Positions 17,157-24,342 of a stretch of 64,000 nt of DNA are shown piece by piece (the first letter of the stretch is position 1; every line of letters begins with the position of its first letter). The notes beneath the pieces are model-generated. The model was not told where the DNA came from. It saw only the letters and a list, made by a program, of their open reading frames with translations, and did no database searches. The position numbers were made by a program, and so were the translations under genes. This stretch comes from Longimicrobiaceae bacterium (lineage in GTDB: Bacteria; Gemmatimonadota; Gemmatimonadetes; Longimicrobiales; Longimicrobiaceae), in the NCBI GenBank assembly GCA_036375715.1, contig DASVBS010000031.1:1-64000 (forward strand), given 5' to 3'.

Positions 17157-19193
17157 TCAGCGTGCTTCGGATTCGGCGTCGGACGAGACCGTCTCGTCTT
17201 CGACGATTTTGACCGGCTGACCCGGCTGTGCGGCGATCGCCTGTACATTCGCGACGGCCGGGGCAGCCGTGGCGTCAGGTGCTTGCTCCGACGGGACAGC
17301 TATTGCTTGGGGCAGGTTGGCTACCTGGCCATCCGCTACTTTCACCGCACGCGCGTTGGCGCCCACGCCGTAACCTTCGCCAGGGGCGCTCGCCGGTTTC
17401 ACCCGCAGAGGCGTCCCGGGTGTGGGAGCAACCGCTTGCGCGCTGGGAGCAACCTTCCGGACCGCCAGAGGGGGCGCTGCAAGGCGTGGAGCACCATTCG
17501 GGTCGATCATGGCTTCGGCGTTGACCCGATTCGGGACACCTACAGGCGTCGCTGCGCTCGCCCGCTCCCGCGCGACGGAGCGCGTGGTCACGATGATCAC
17601 CCCGTCCTTCGCCTCGGGGCCATAACGCTCTATCGCTTCGCTCCCCTTGAAGACCTCGATGCGATCGATCCGCGCTGGATCCAGCTCGTCGAGGGAGACG
17701 CCCCTCTTCCCATCCACGATCACCAGCGGCTGGGCGTCCGGGTTGCCCGGGTTGAAGATCTGGAGCCGTGATTCGCCCGGCTCGCGGTCTTCGAGGCGCA
17801 CTCCGACGCCATCGCGCGCAATTTCAAGGGCTCGTTCGCGTTCAACGCTCGCTGACGACTCCCGCTGCACGGTCCCACCCGGCTCACCGGTCTGGATCTG
17901 GACTACGCCGTTCTCTGCATCCGGGCCGAACTGCTCGAGGGCGAGCGGGCCCTTCAGGACGTCGATCGAGACGATGCGGCTCGGGTCGAGCTGCTCGATC
18001 GATTCCACCCTTTCCCCGTCCACTATGTACAGCGGCTGTGGCCCATCCTGAGCGAGCTCGTCGAGGGGGGATACCTTGATCCTCATGTCGCGGATCTCGG
18101 TGGTATCTCCGTCCGGCCCCACCCGGATGACCGTCACCTCTCCCTCGGGCGAGAGGCTGTGGGCGATCGCGCCGGCCGAATCGTCGGCCGACATCTGGAT
18201 GACCACTCGCTCGCTCACACCCGGCGCTTCCGGCTCCAGCACGTCCGCGAGCTGCGGCTCGGTGGGAGACGGGGTGCCGCCGCGCGGAGTCATTTCGCAG
18301 GCGACGATGAACATCAGGGCGCCGAGCCCGCTGGCGACGGCGATGCGCATGCGGCGATGCGCGGGAATGCGACCAGTCATGGCGACAATCCTCCGTTCGA
18401 GCAGGGTGGGGGGCTCCAGCAGGGCGGGAGCGAGTAAGGGAGCCGGACCGGGGCGGCTGGCGGTCTGGATCAGGATCGTCCCGTAGGTACGACGGTCGGC
18501 GCCGCTGGCGAGCACGCGCGCGTCGCAGTCCAGCTCGAGAGCCTGCCGCAGCCGCGTGCGCATCCACCAGAGGGGGAGGTTCCACGGCATGGCGGCCACC
18601 AGCATCGCAGCCAACATCAACAGGCGAGGATCACCCGCGCACATATGCTCCCACTCGTGTCGGACGACCAGCTTGCGCTCCTCCTCCGAGAGCAGGTCGA
18701 TCCAGCGCGGCAGGACGATCTCGGGCTTGCCCACGCCGATCACCACCGGCCCGGTGGATTCGGTGAGGATGGCCGGGAACCCCGCGATCTGCACGGGCAC
18801 CCCGGAGGCGCGCACGCGTCGCAGCCGGTGATAGGCAACCCAGAGGGTGAGCCCGATCGCGACCGTGAGAGTCAGCCAGGCTGTCAGGAGGATGGGACCA
18901 GCGGCAGGGGCGTGGAGGATGCGGTCCAGAATGCCCACTTCCGCCTGCCCTGCCTGGGCGTGCGCCAACAGCTCCGCCAGTAGCGCAGGGTCCATCGGGG
19001 CAGTGCGCGACGGGCGCGGCGTCTCAGCTGGTAGGAAACGGAAGAGCACCGGAAGGCCGACCGCCAGCAGCATCACCGCCAGCCAGCCCCAGCGGCGCGG
19101 TCGCCGCAGCAGGCCGGTAGCCTGCTCGAGCGCCACGCCGGCCCCGGCGAGCAGCGCCGAGGCGATCAGTGCGTAGGTCATCCAGGTGATCAT
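17157..19193 (-). CDS. BlaR1-like M56 metallopeptidase with two plug-like C-terminal modules
   Basis: A 678-residue membrane sensor protease. GGAGGTGAGG precedes ATG 19193. The N-terminal part has several membrane segments (residues about 4-22, 36-54, 100-120, 285-300) and a cytosolic M56 zinc protease site HEWEH at 179-183 with Glu220 in ALELDCDARVL. In BlaR1/MecR1 this protease inactivates the cognate BlaI repressor when the outer domain senses a signal. Here the extracellular part carries no penicillin-binding SxxK domain. Instead it has two repeats (about 385-436 and 487-538) of the form PLYIVDGERV...LDPSRIVSIDVLKGP...GVVQIQT, like SusC plug modules. It overlaps the blaI-like gene by 4 bases. 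Confidence 0.88.
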   Translation of the reverse strand: MITWMTYALIASALLAGAGVALEQATGLLRRPRRWGWLAVMLLAVGLPVLFRFLPAETPRPSRTAPMDPALLAELLAHAQAGQAEVGILDRILHAPAAGPILLTAWLTLTVAIGLTLWVAYHRLRRVRASGVPVQIAGFPAILTESTGPVVIGVGKPEIVLPRWIDLLSEEERKLVVRHEWEHMCAGDPRLLMLAAMLVAAMPWNLPLWWMRTRLRQALELDCDARVLASGADRRTYGTILIQTASRPGPAPLLAPALLEPPTLLERRIVAMTGRIPAHRRMRIAVASGLGALMFIVACEMTPRGGTPSPTEPQLADVLEPEAPGVSERVVIQMSADDSAGAIAHSLSPEGEVTVIRVGPDGDTTEIRDMRIKVSPLDELAQDGPQPLYIVDGERVESIEQLDPSRIVSIDVLKGPLALEQFGPDAENGVVQIQTGEPGGTVQRESSASVERERALEIARDGVGVRLEDREPGESRLQIFNPGNPDAQPLVIVDGKRGVSLDELDPARIDRIEVFKGSEAIERYGPEAKDGVIIVTTRSVARERASAATPVGVPNRVNAEAMIDPNGAPRLAAPPLAVRKVAPSAQAVAPTPGTPLRVKPASAPGEGYGVGANARAVKVADGQVANLPQAIAVPSEQAPDATAAPAVANVQAIAAQPGQPVKIVEDETVSSDAESEAR

Positions 19194-19573
19194 TCCTCAC
19201 CTCCTGCCTCTGCCAGACGCCGATCCAGCAGGTCGCGCATCCGCTGCAACTCCTCCGCGGGCAGGTTGCGCTCGGTGACCAACTGGGCGAGGAGCTGCTC
19301 GGCGGATCCGTGGAAGACCTTGTCCACGATCCGGCTCAGCGCGGTGGCGCCCGCTTCCTCGGGTTCGACCAGCGGGATGTAGCGGTGTGCTCGTCCTTCC
19401 CGTTCGTGTCGGACGTAACCCTTTTCCTCCAGCGTCTGCAGCACCCACAGCACGGTGGTGTAGGCGAGCTCGTCCGGGAGCTGCTCACGCACCTCCGCCA
19501 CCGTGCCGGAGCCCTGCCGCCAGAGGACGCTCATCACGTCCAGCTCGCGTGCGGTAAAACGGGGTCCCTTCAT
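19190..19573 (-). CDS. BlaI/MecI/CopY-family transcriptional repressor
   Basis: A 127-residue winged-helix repressor (FTARELDVMSVLWRQGSGTVAEVREQLPDELAYTTVLWVLQTLEEKGYV, then RYIPLV and a C-terminal dimerisation helix pair). It is encoded directly before its BlaR1-like protease with a 4-base ATGA overlap, the classic arrangement in which the membrane protease cleaves or releases the repressor. Two 18-bp palindromes in its own promoter (19588-19605 and 19634-19651) indicate autoregulation. No beta-lactamase gene is adjacent, so the controlled process is probably not penicillin resistance (inference). Confidence 0.93.
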   Translation of the reverse strand: MKGPRFTARELDVMSVLWRQGSGTVAEVREQLPDELAYTTVLWVLQTLEEKGYVRHEREGRAHRYIPLVEPEEAGATALSRIVDKVFHGSAEQLLAQLVTERNLPAEELQRMRDLLDRRLAEAGGEE

Positions 19574-19587
19574 GCATCGGCTCCTAT

Positions 19588-19605
19588 CTACGGGTCATCC
19601 CGTAG
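19588..19605. promoter_or_regulatory. Probable BlaI-type operator 1
   Basis: A perfect palindrome CTACGGG-TCAT-CCCGTAG (7-4-7). It lies just downstream of the -10 element, where transcription should start, 15 bases upstream of the repressor start codon. Bound dimer here would block initiation. Confidence 0.75.
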
Positions 19606-19607
19606 CA

Positions 19608-19636
19608 AGGATAATTGCCCCTGAGAGAGTTGTCAA
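19608..19636 (-). promoter_or_regulatory. Sigma70-type promoter of the blaI-blaR1 operon
   Basis: On the minus strand TTGACA (19636-19631), a 17-bp spacer and TATCCT (19613-19608). The -35 is a perfect consensus and the spacing is ideal. It is sandwiched between the two operators, so it should be repressed by the first gene product. Confidence 0.75.
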
Positions 19637-19651
19637 CGGGTTTCCCCGTAG
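19634..19651. promoter_or_regulatory. Probable BlaI-type operator 2
   Basis: CAACGGG-TTTC-CCCGTAG, the same 7-4-7 layout as operator 1 with one mismatch between arms, 46 bases away from it. It overlaps the -35 element. The remaining part of the 317-base gap (19652-19890) shows no gene I can support. Confidence 0.7.
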
Positions 19652-19890
19652 TAGAACGATAGGTGGGAACTGGCGAGTTCCTCGGACGGCACGGCCTCGG
19701 CGGCCGGGGAGGAGCAGGACGACAGCCCGCATCACATGGCCGGTGGCAATGAGGGACGGTGATCGCTGGCGCCAATCTTGCCACGCTTGCAGCCCTGCAG
19801 TGTCCCTGCCCGGAAGGGGATCATCATACCTCGCCGCCGCTGGTCGACCCTTTCGGATAATCCCCTGTTTCCCTCGAAGGAGCGCCTCCT

Positions 19891-20376
19891 GTGGTGGCCC
19901 AAACCGAGAAGCGTGCTAGGATTTTCATTGCCGAAGACAATCCCATCCTCCTCCAGGGGCTGGACCGGGCGCTCACCGCAAGCGGCTACGAGGTGGCCAC
20001 CGCCTCCTGCGGAGAGGAGGTACTCGCCATGATCGACGGGGGTCAGGTCGACCCGGACCTGCTCCTCCTCGACGTGATGATGCCCGGCATCGACGGCTTC
20101 GCCGTGCTGCGCACGCTCCAGGCTCACCCACGCGGGTGCAAACTCCCCGTGCTGATGATCACGGCGGCGACGGACGAGGCGCTGCGTGTGGCCGCCCGGG
20201 AGGAAGGCGCTGTCGACCTCCTGATCAAGCCGTTTCGCCTCGGCGAGCTGCTCGAGCGGATCGAGGCGCATGTACGTCGGAGCGACCGCAAAGAAGGCGG
20301 GCAGCGCAAAGAAGGCGGGCAGCCAGGACGAGGTGCTCCGCAGATCATCCACGCCACCCGGGAGCGCCCCTCCTGA
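19891..20376 (+). CDS. Stand-alone response regulator receiver protein
   Basis: A 161-residue protein made of one CheY-like receiver domain: acidic pair IAEDN, phospho-acceptor Asp61 in LLLLDVMMPGIDG, Thr91 in LMITAATD and Lys113 in LLIKPF. No output domain follows; the tail holds a duplicated KEGGQ motif created by a tandem 18-bp DNA duplication (20287-20322). GAAGGAG at 19876-19882 supports GTG 19891. No histidine kinase is adjacent; one with PAS domains is at 32.8 kb. It probably acts through protein contacts or as a phospho-relay. Confidence 0.87.
   Translation: MVAQTEKRARIFIAEDNPILLQGLDRALTASGYEVATASCGEEVLAMIDGGQVDPDLLLLDVMMPGIDGFAVLRTLQAHPRGCKLPVLMITAATDEALRVAAREEGAVDLLIKPFRLGELLERIEAHVRRSDRKEGGQRKEGGQPGRGAPQIIHATRERPS
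20287..20322 (+). repeat. Tandem 18-bp duplication inside the receiver gene
   Basis: Two identical 18-bp copies of CGCAAAGAAGGCGGGCAG, back to back and in frame, encoding a repeated RKEGGQ in the C-terminal tail after the receiver fold. Likely a slippage duplication with little effect on the domain. Confidence 0.9.
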
Positions 20377-20517
20377 CCCGGTTCGATCGGGATCGTTCGG
20401 CCTGTGCGCTGTCTGACCGTCGACCGCGTCGGCACCCGCTGAAACCTCCCCGCTGTCTCTGACCGGCGCGATTCCTGCTGCGGGCGTCGCGCGGACAAAT
20501 CGTTGCGCGGAGAAGAG

Positions 20518-21279
20518 ATGCGACCACGGATCGCGGTCACCACCAGCAGTCACATCGCAGCGGAGTACCGAACGCCTCAGGTCGTACTCGGCAGTCCCTA
20601 CCTCGAAGCGGTGGAACGGGTGAGTGCTACCCCGTTGCTGGTGACCCCCGCCCACGGCAAAGCCTCCATTGCCGAGCTGATGGAGCTGGTCGACGGCCTG
20701 TTGCTGACCGGTGGGGAAGACATCGACCCCTCACGCTACGGGCAGAGACCGCACGCCAAGCTGGAGACGGTCAATCACGCCCGCGATGTGATGGAGCTCG
20801 AGGTGCTCCGACGAGCGCTGGAGGCGAGGATGCCCGTCCTGGCCATCTGTCGGGGTCTACAGCTGCTCAACGTGCACTTCGGGGGGACCCTCGTTCAGGA
20901 TCTGCCGTCCGAGCGGCCGGGTGGGCTGATTCATGAGCAGCAGGCGCCGATCACCGACCACTGGCACGGCGCGCGGGTGGAGAGCGGATCGAGACTGGCC
21001 AGGATCCTGGGGTCGGAGAGCCTGCAGATCAACTCCTTCCATCACCAGGGAATCGAACGCCTGGGTGCAGGGCTGCGCCCCCTCGCCTGGGCCGAGGATG
21101 GCCTGATCGAGGCTGTCGAAGCGGTGGACCACCCGTGGGTCATCGGCGTGCAGTGGCACCCCGAGCGCGCCGAAGCCGAGGTCCCCGACACCCACACCCA
21201 CCCGGACTGGCGACTGTTCTCCGCCTTCGGGGAGGAGGCAAGGAGGTTCAGGAGTGAAAGGGTGAGGGCGGCGGCGTGA
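20518..21279 (+). CDS. Gamma-glutamyl-gamma-aminobutyrate hydrolase family (peptidase C26) amidotransferase
   Basis: A 253-residue class I glutamine-amidotransferase-like hydrolase. In PuuD-type enzymes it splits gamma-glutamyl amides. The nucleophile is Cys111 in LAICRGLQLLNV; the His-Glu partners are in GVQWHPERAE. LLLTGGEDIDPSRYG is the characteristic N-terminal loop of this family. ATG 20518 has AGAAGAG close before it; an in-frame start 15 bases upstream is also possible. Whether it serves polyamine breakdown or another gamma-glutamyl compound cannot be told from the neighbours. Confidence 0.9.
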   Translation: MRPRIAVTTSSHIAAEYRTPQVVLGSPYLEAVERVSATPLLVTPAHGKASIAELMELVDGLLLTGGEDIDPSRYGQRPHAKLETVNHARDVMELEVLRRALEARMPVLAICRGLQLLNVHFGGTLVQDLPSERPGGLIHEQQAPITDHWHGARVESGSRLARILGSESLQINSFHHQGIERLGAGLRPLAWAEDGLIEAVEAVDHPWVIGVQWHPERAEAEVPDTHTHPDWRLFSAFGEEARRFRSERVRAAA

Positions 21280-21286
21280 CGAGAAG

Positions 21287-21499
21287 TCACCACACCACTT
21301 CAAACGCCTCGATCTCGCCAAACGGAAACGCCAGCTCGTCCCCCGTGTTCGTGGTCCCCACCAGCTCATCGTCGGGACCGCGGGAGCGGATCTCGCGTGG
21401 GACCAGCATGTACTCGGTGCCGCGGCGCCAGATCTGCACCCGCGCGCCCTCCACGATCGCGCGCTCCAGGCGATCGACCGCCTCCGGGGTCCACTGCAT
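21287..21499 (-). CDS. Small hypothetical protein coupled to the upstream membrane protein
   Basis: A 70-residue protein, MQWTPEAVDRLERAIVEGAR at the start and a beta-rich second half (VQIWRRGTEYMLVPREI, ELAFPFGEIEAFEVV). Its ATG overlaps the stop codon of the gene before it (TGATG), so translation is probably coupled. A much longer open frame upstream in the same phase is a shadow of that gene. No family recognised. Confidence 0.65.
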   Translation of the reverse strand: MQWTPEAVDRLERAIVEGARVQIWRRGTEYMLVPREIRSRGPDDELVGTTNTGDELAFPFGEIEAFEVVW

Positions 21500-22104
21500 C
21501 ACTCCGCCGCCTCCTCGTCCTCGGGCTCCAGCGCCTCCGGGCGCACCGAGATGTAAAAGGTCTTCACGAAAAGCGAGTCCAGCCGCATGAAGGCCGGATC
21601 GGGAAGGTCGCCGAACTTGCGCCCGGGCCGCGGGCGCGGGATCGAGGCTCCCAGGGTGTCGATCCAAACGTTGAACTCGGCCCGGCTGACCTTGGAGATG
21701 TAGCCGGGGAGGTCGATCCTGCTTCCGGGTCCTAAGCGCGCCAGAGCTCCCTCCGGTGGTGACGGTTCGAAGCGCACGAGAATGCGTCGCCCGTCGGCGG
21801 CCTGCACCCACGCCGAATTCGCCCGCACCCCGTTCTCGATCACCCCGGTGATCCGCACCAGGCGCCCCAGGTCGCGGGTCTCTATGGGGTTGATCTCTTC
21901 AAACGGCTCAGCCACCATCGGGATCAGCGGCGCACGCTCGTCGCCGAAGCCGGCGTTCGCTCCCACCCCGCGGACCCGCTCCGGATCCGTTGCGTCTCCC
22001 ACCACGAACTTGCTGGCCCAGAGCAGGATCCCGAGCAGGGCGAGGGCGAGTGCCCAGAACCACATTCGCCCCGTCCGGGGCTGTACCATCCGGATATCCG
22101 CCAT
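21499..22104 (-). CDS. Membrane-anchored hypothetical protein
   Basis: A 201-residue protein with one N-terminal membrane anchor (MWFWALALALLGILLWASKFVVG) and an outside domain of about 160 residues. RDLGRLVRITGVIENGVRANSAWVQAADGRRILVRF and GSRIDLPGYISKVSRAEFNVWIDTLG look like an OB-fold or small beta-barrel pattern, which is an impression from alternation and not a family match. Starts at 22104 or 22089 are both possible. Divergent from the DsbA-like gene. Confidence 0.7.
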   Translation of the reverse strand: MADIRMVQPRTGRMWFWALALALLGILLWASKFVVGDATDPERVRGVGANAGFGDERAPLIPMVAEPFEEINPIETRDLGRLVRITGVIENGVRANSAWVQAADGRRILVRFEPSPPEGALARLGPGSRIDLPGYISKVSRAEFNVWIDTLGASIPRPRPGRKFGDLPDPAFMRLDSLFVKTFYISVRPEALEPEDEEAAE

Positions 22105-22259
22105 GATCGGAGCTCGAGCGCTTGTTGATCGTTACGCCGGCGAAGGGGGTGCAAGCAGCATTCCGCACACCACCTTGCCGGTGCCGGCGGAGAGATTGTA
22201 CTGTTCGCCCTCTGATCGAGGATATTCCATCAGACTCCACCTGTACAGGGAGCGGTTCC

Positions 22260-22997
22260 GTGGCCCGCAAATCCGCCAGTGCGTCCGGATCGATGAAGCC
22301 TTTCTACGTCGCCCTCGCCGTCGTGGCGGTGGCAGGCGTCGCCTTCATTCTCTGGCAGATGCGTGCAGGAGGGAGCGGAGGCGCGGCGACGCAGCCAATT
22401 CCGGTGCAGATCAGCGACGCCGAGCTCAACAGCGTGCAGGGGATCTCCATCGGGCGGCAGGACGCACCCGTGGTTATCTACGAGTTCGCTGACTTCCAGT
22501 GCCCCGGCTGCGGACAGTTCGCCACGTTCACCGCCCCGCTCATCAAGGAGCGGCTGGTGGAGACGGGCCAGGTGCGCTTCGTCTACTACGATTTCCCGCT
22601 CCCTCAGCACCAGCACGCCTTCCTGGCCGCCCGCGCCGCGCGCTGTGCCAACGAGCAGGGCAAATTCTGGGAGTACCACGACGTGCTCTACGCCCGACAG
22701 CCCACCTGGGCGGTGCTGCGGAACGCAACCGATTTCTTCATCGACCTCGCCGAAGAGATCGGCCTGGACGAGTCCGCGTTCTCCTCCTGTCTGCGTTCGG
22801 ACCGCTACCAGGAGGAGGTGTCGCGTAGCATCGAGCTCGGGGAGCGTCTGGGGGTGCGGAGCACCCCGACCCTCATGGTAAACATGAAGCGCCTGCCGGA
22901 CGTTCCCGATTTCTCCCAGCTTCAGCAGATGGTGGAGCAGGAGCTGGGCGCGCCTGCCGCGGCGGCGGATTCAGCGGCGGGTGCCACCGCGCCGTGA
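22260..22997 (+). CDS. DsbA-like thiol:disulfide oxidoreductase (membrane-anchored)
   Basis: A 245-residue periplasmic thioredoxin-fold protein with an N-terminal anchor (FYVALAVVAVAGVAFILW). The active site is C81-P-G-C84 in FADFQCPGCGQF, and the cis-Pro loop is RSTPTLMVN. GTG 22260 is favoured since CAGGGAG lies 6 bases before it and it keeps the VARKS-type basic start; ATG 22293 is an alternative. It overlaps the VKOR gene by 4 bases, so the pair forms an oxidative folding system: the DsbA-like protein oxidises substrates and VKOR re-oxidises it using quinone. Confidence 0.92.
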   Translation: MARKSASASGSMKPFYVALAVVAVAGVAFILWQMRAGGSGGAATQPIPVQISDAELNSVQGISIGRQDAPVVIYEFADFQCPGCGQFATFTAPLIKERLVETGQVRFVYYDFPLPQHQHAFLAARAARCANEQGKFWEYHDVLYARQPTWAVLRNATDFFIDLAEEIGLDESAFSSCLRSDRYQEEVSRSIELGERLGVRSTPTLMVNMKRLPDVPDFSQLQQMVEQELGAPAAAADSAAGATAP

Positions 22998-23515
22998 CCT
23001 CCACGATCCGCAGCGAGGCGGGAGCTGCTCGGGGGGTCTCGCCTGCCCCTCCACCGCTCGGCCGGATGGCGCTCGTTCTTCTCGCGCTGATCGGTGTCTT
23101 CGTCGCGGGGTACCTCACCCTCCATCGCTTCGGGTACATCGGGACCCTGCAGTGCAGCGTGGTCGGCGGATGCGAGACGGTACAGGCTTCGGCTTATGCC
23201 TTCTTTCCCCCACGGACCGTGGTCCAGTGGGGGATCCCCGTGGCCTTGCTCGGCCTGATCGGCTACCTGACCCTTTTCGTCGTCGGCCTGCTCGGGCTGC
23301 AGCCCCGCTACGTCGGGTCGCGCACGATCGCGCGGCTGCTGGTCCTGCTCTCCGGCGGGGGCCTGCTGTTCTCCTTCTGGCTCACCTATGTGGAGGCGGT
23401 CGTCCTGCGCGCCTGGTGCCAGTGGTGCGTAGTATCGGCCGTGCTGATCACCCTCATCTTCCTTCTCTCACTCCTCGGATTGCTACGAGGACCGAGGCGG
23501 AGCCCGACGAACTGA
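22994..23515 (+). CDS. Vitamin K epoxide reductase (VKOR) family protein
   Basis: A 173-residue integral membrane protein with four or five hydrophobic segments. It has the two Cys pairs of the VKOR family: loop Cys54 and Cys60 (LQCSVVGGCE) and the quinone-side CxxC C142-Q-W-C145. In bacteria VKOR replaces DsbB, passing electrons from DsbA to quinone. GTG 22994 overlaps the stop of the DsbA-like gene (GTGA). Confidence 0.92.
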   Translation: MTSTIRSEAGAARGVSPAPPPLGRMALVLLALIGVFVAGYLTLHRFGYIGTLQCSVVGGCETVQASAYAFFPPRTVVQWGIPVALLGLIGYLTLFVVGLLGLQPRYVGSRTIARLLVLLSGGGLLFSFWLTYVEAVVLRAWCQWCVVSAVLITLIFLLSLLGLLRGPRRSPTN

Positions 23516-23530
23516 CGATCGAAGAGAGTC

Positions 23531-23731
23531 ATGGGAGATATAGCGAAGGTCCGACTCGTTTTTGCCGACTCGGGTAGCTTCCACACCGAATTCATCGAGG
23601 TGGAACGGACGACCCTGGAGCAGTACGACCGGTTGATCGACCTGCTGCGCGAGGATCCCGTCGTGACCCGCAACAACTACGTAGATCTCAAGCGTCTCGT
23701 GACGGCCACCGTACTCGAAGCCGGAGAATAG
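23531..23731 (+). CDS. Small hypothetical protein after the DsbA-VKOR pair
   Basis: A 66-residue protein (MGDIAKVRLVFADSGSFHTEF), a beta-hairpin followed by a helix (EQYDRLIDLLREDPVV) and a KRLVTATVLEAGE strand. GAAGAGAG lies just before the ATG and the gene starts 15 bases after VKOR, so it is probably the third gene of that operon. No Cys, no membrane segment, no family recognised. Confidence 0.68.
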   Translation: MGDIAKVRLVFADSGSFHTEFIEVERTTLEQYDRLIDLLREDPVVTRNNYVDLKRLVTATVLEAGE

Positions 23732-23805
23732 ACCCGACGCGCGAGCTCCAGGAGGTGGCCCGGACGGGCGGTTCCCGCGAGGGCTGCCAGCCACCGTAGC
23801 TCCGC

Positions 23806-24342
23806 TCAGTTGCTGATCCTCTCAGCTACGTCGCGCGCTCGATCAACGGTCCAGAGCTCCACGTGCTTGGGTGGCCACAGCCCGTTGCGCGCGGCGCTGA
23901 GCAGATCCCGGGCGTGACTGCGGGCCTTCTCCGCCAGCTCCGCATCCACCCATCCGAGCTCGACTGCCTGGTCGAGCTCCTCCTCGTCCAGCAGGATCGC
24001 CTCCCCGTCGGCAGGAATCCAGACGTCCAGGAAAAGGTCAGTCGTCTCCCACCGGTCGTCCTCCATGGCGACCGGCGTGAGGATGTTCGCGTAGTACCCG
24101 GTGAACTCCCCGTTGGCGAGGTGGAACCGGCCGATGTCGTGCCAGAGCCCTGGATAGGTGAACCAGACGACCGGGGCGCCGGGTTCCAGGATCACCCGGC
24201 CCGCCGCGGCAACGGGGCGCGGGAGCTCGGCCTCCGGCAGGAAGGTCACCGTGCAGTCCGGAGTTCGCTCGAGCACGAGCTGATCGAACACCTGAATCCG
24301 GTCGGGAGGGCGTCGGTAGTGGATGGTGACCCGGGCGGTCAT
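23806..24342 (-). CDS. DUF402 family protein
   Basis: A 178-residue protein of the DUF402/FAU-1-like beta-barrel family (IHYRRPPDRIQVFDQLVLERT, PVVWFTYPGLWHDIGRFHL, GYYANILTPVAMEDDRWETTDLFLDVWIPADGEAILLDEEEL). Characterised relatives hydrolyse nucleoside tri/diphosphates or bind RNA; the acidic cluster DVWIPADGEAILLDEEELD fits the metal site. ATG 24342 overlaps the stop codon of maeB by one base, so it is translated behind maeB. A longer open frame through this region is a shadow of maeB. Confidence 0.85.
   Translation of the reverse strand: MTARVTIHYRRPPDRIQVFDQLVLERTPDCTVTFLPEAELPRPVAAAGRVILEPGAPVVWFTYPGLWHDIGRFHLANGEFTGYYANILTPVAMEDDRWETTDLFLDVWIPADGEAILLDEEELDQAVELGWVDAELAEKARSHARDLLSAARNGLWPPKHVELWTVDRARDVAERISN

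Noticed and set aside
17157-19573. Beta-lactam resistance system
   Set aside because: Although BlaI/BlaR1-like, the sensor lacks a penicillin-binding SxxK domain and no beta-lactamase or PBP gene is adjacent.
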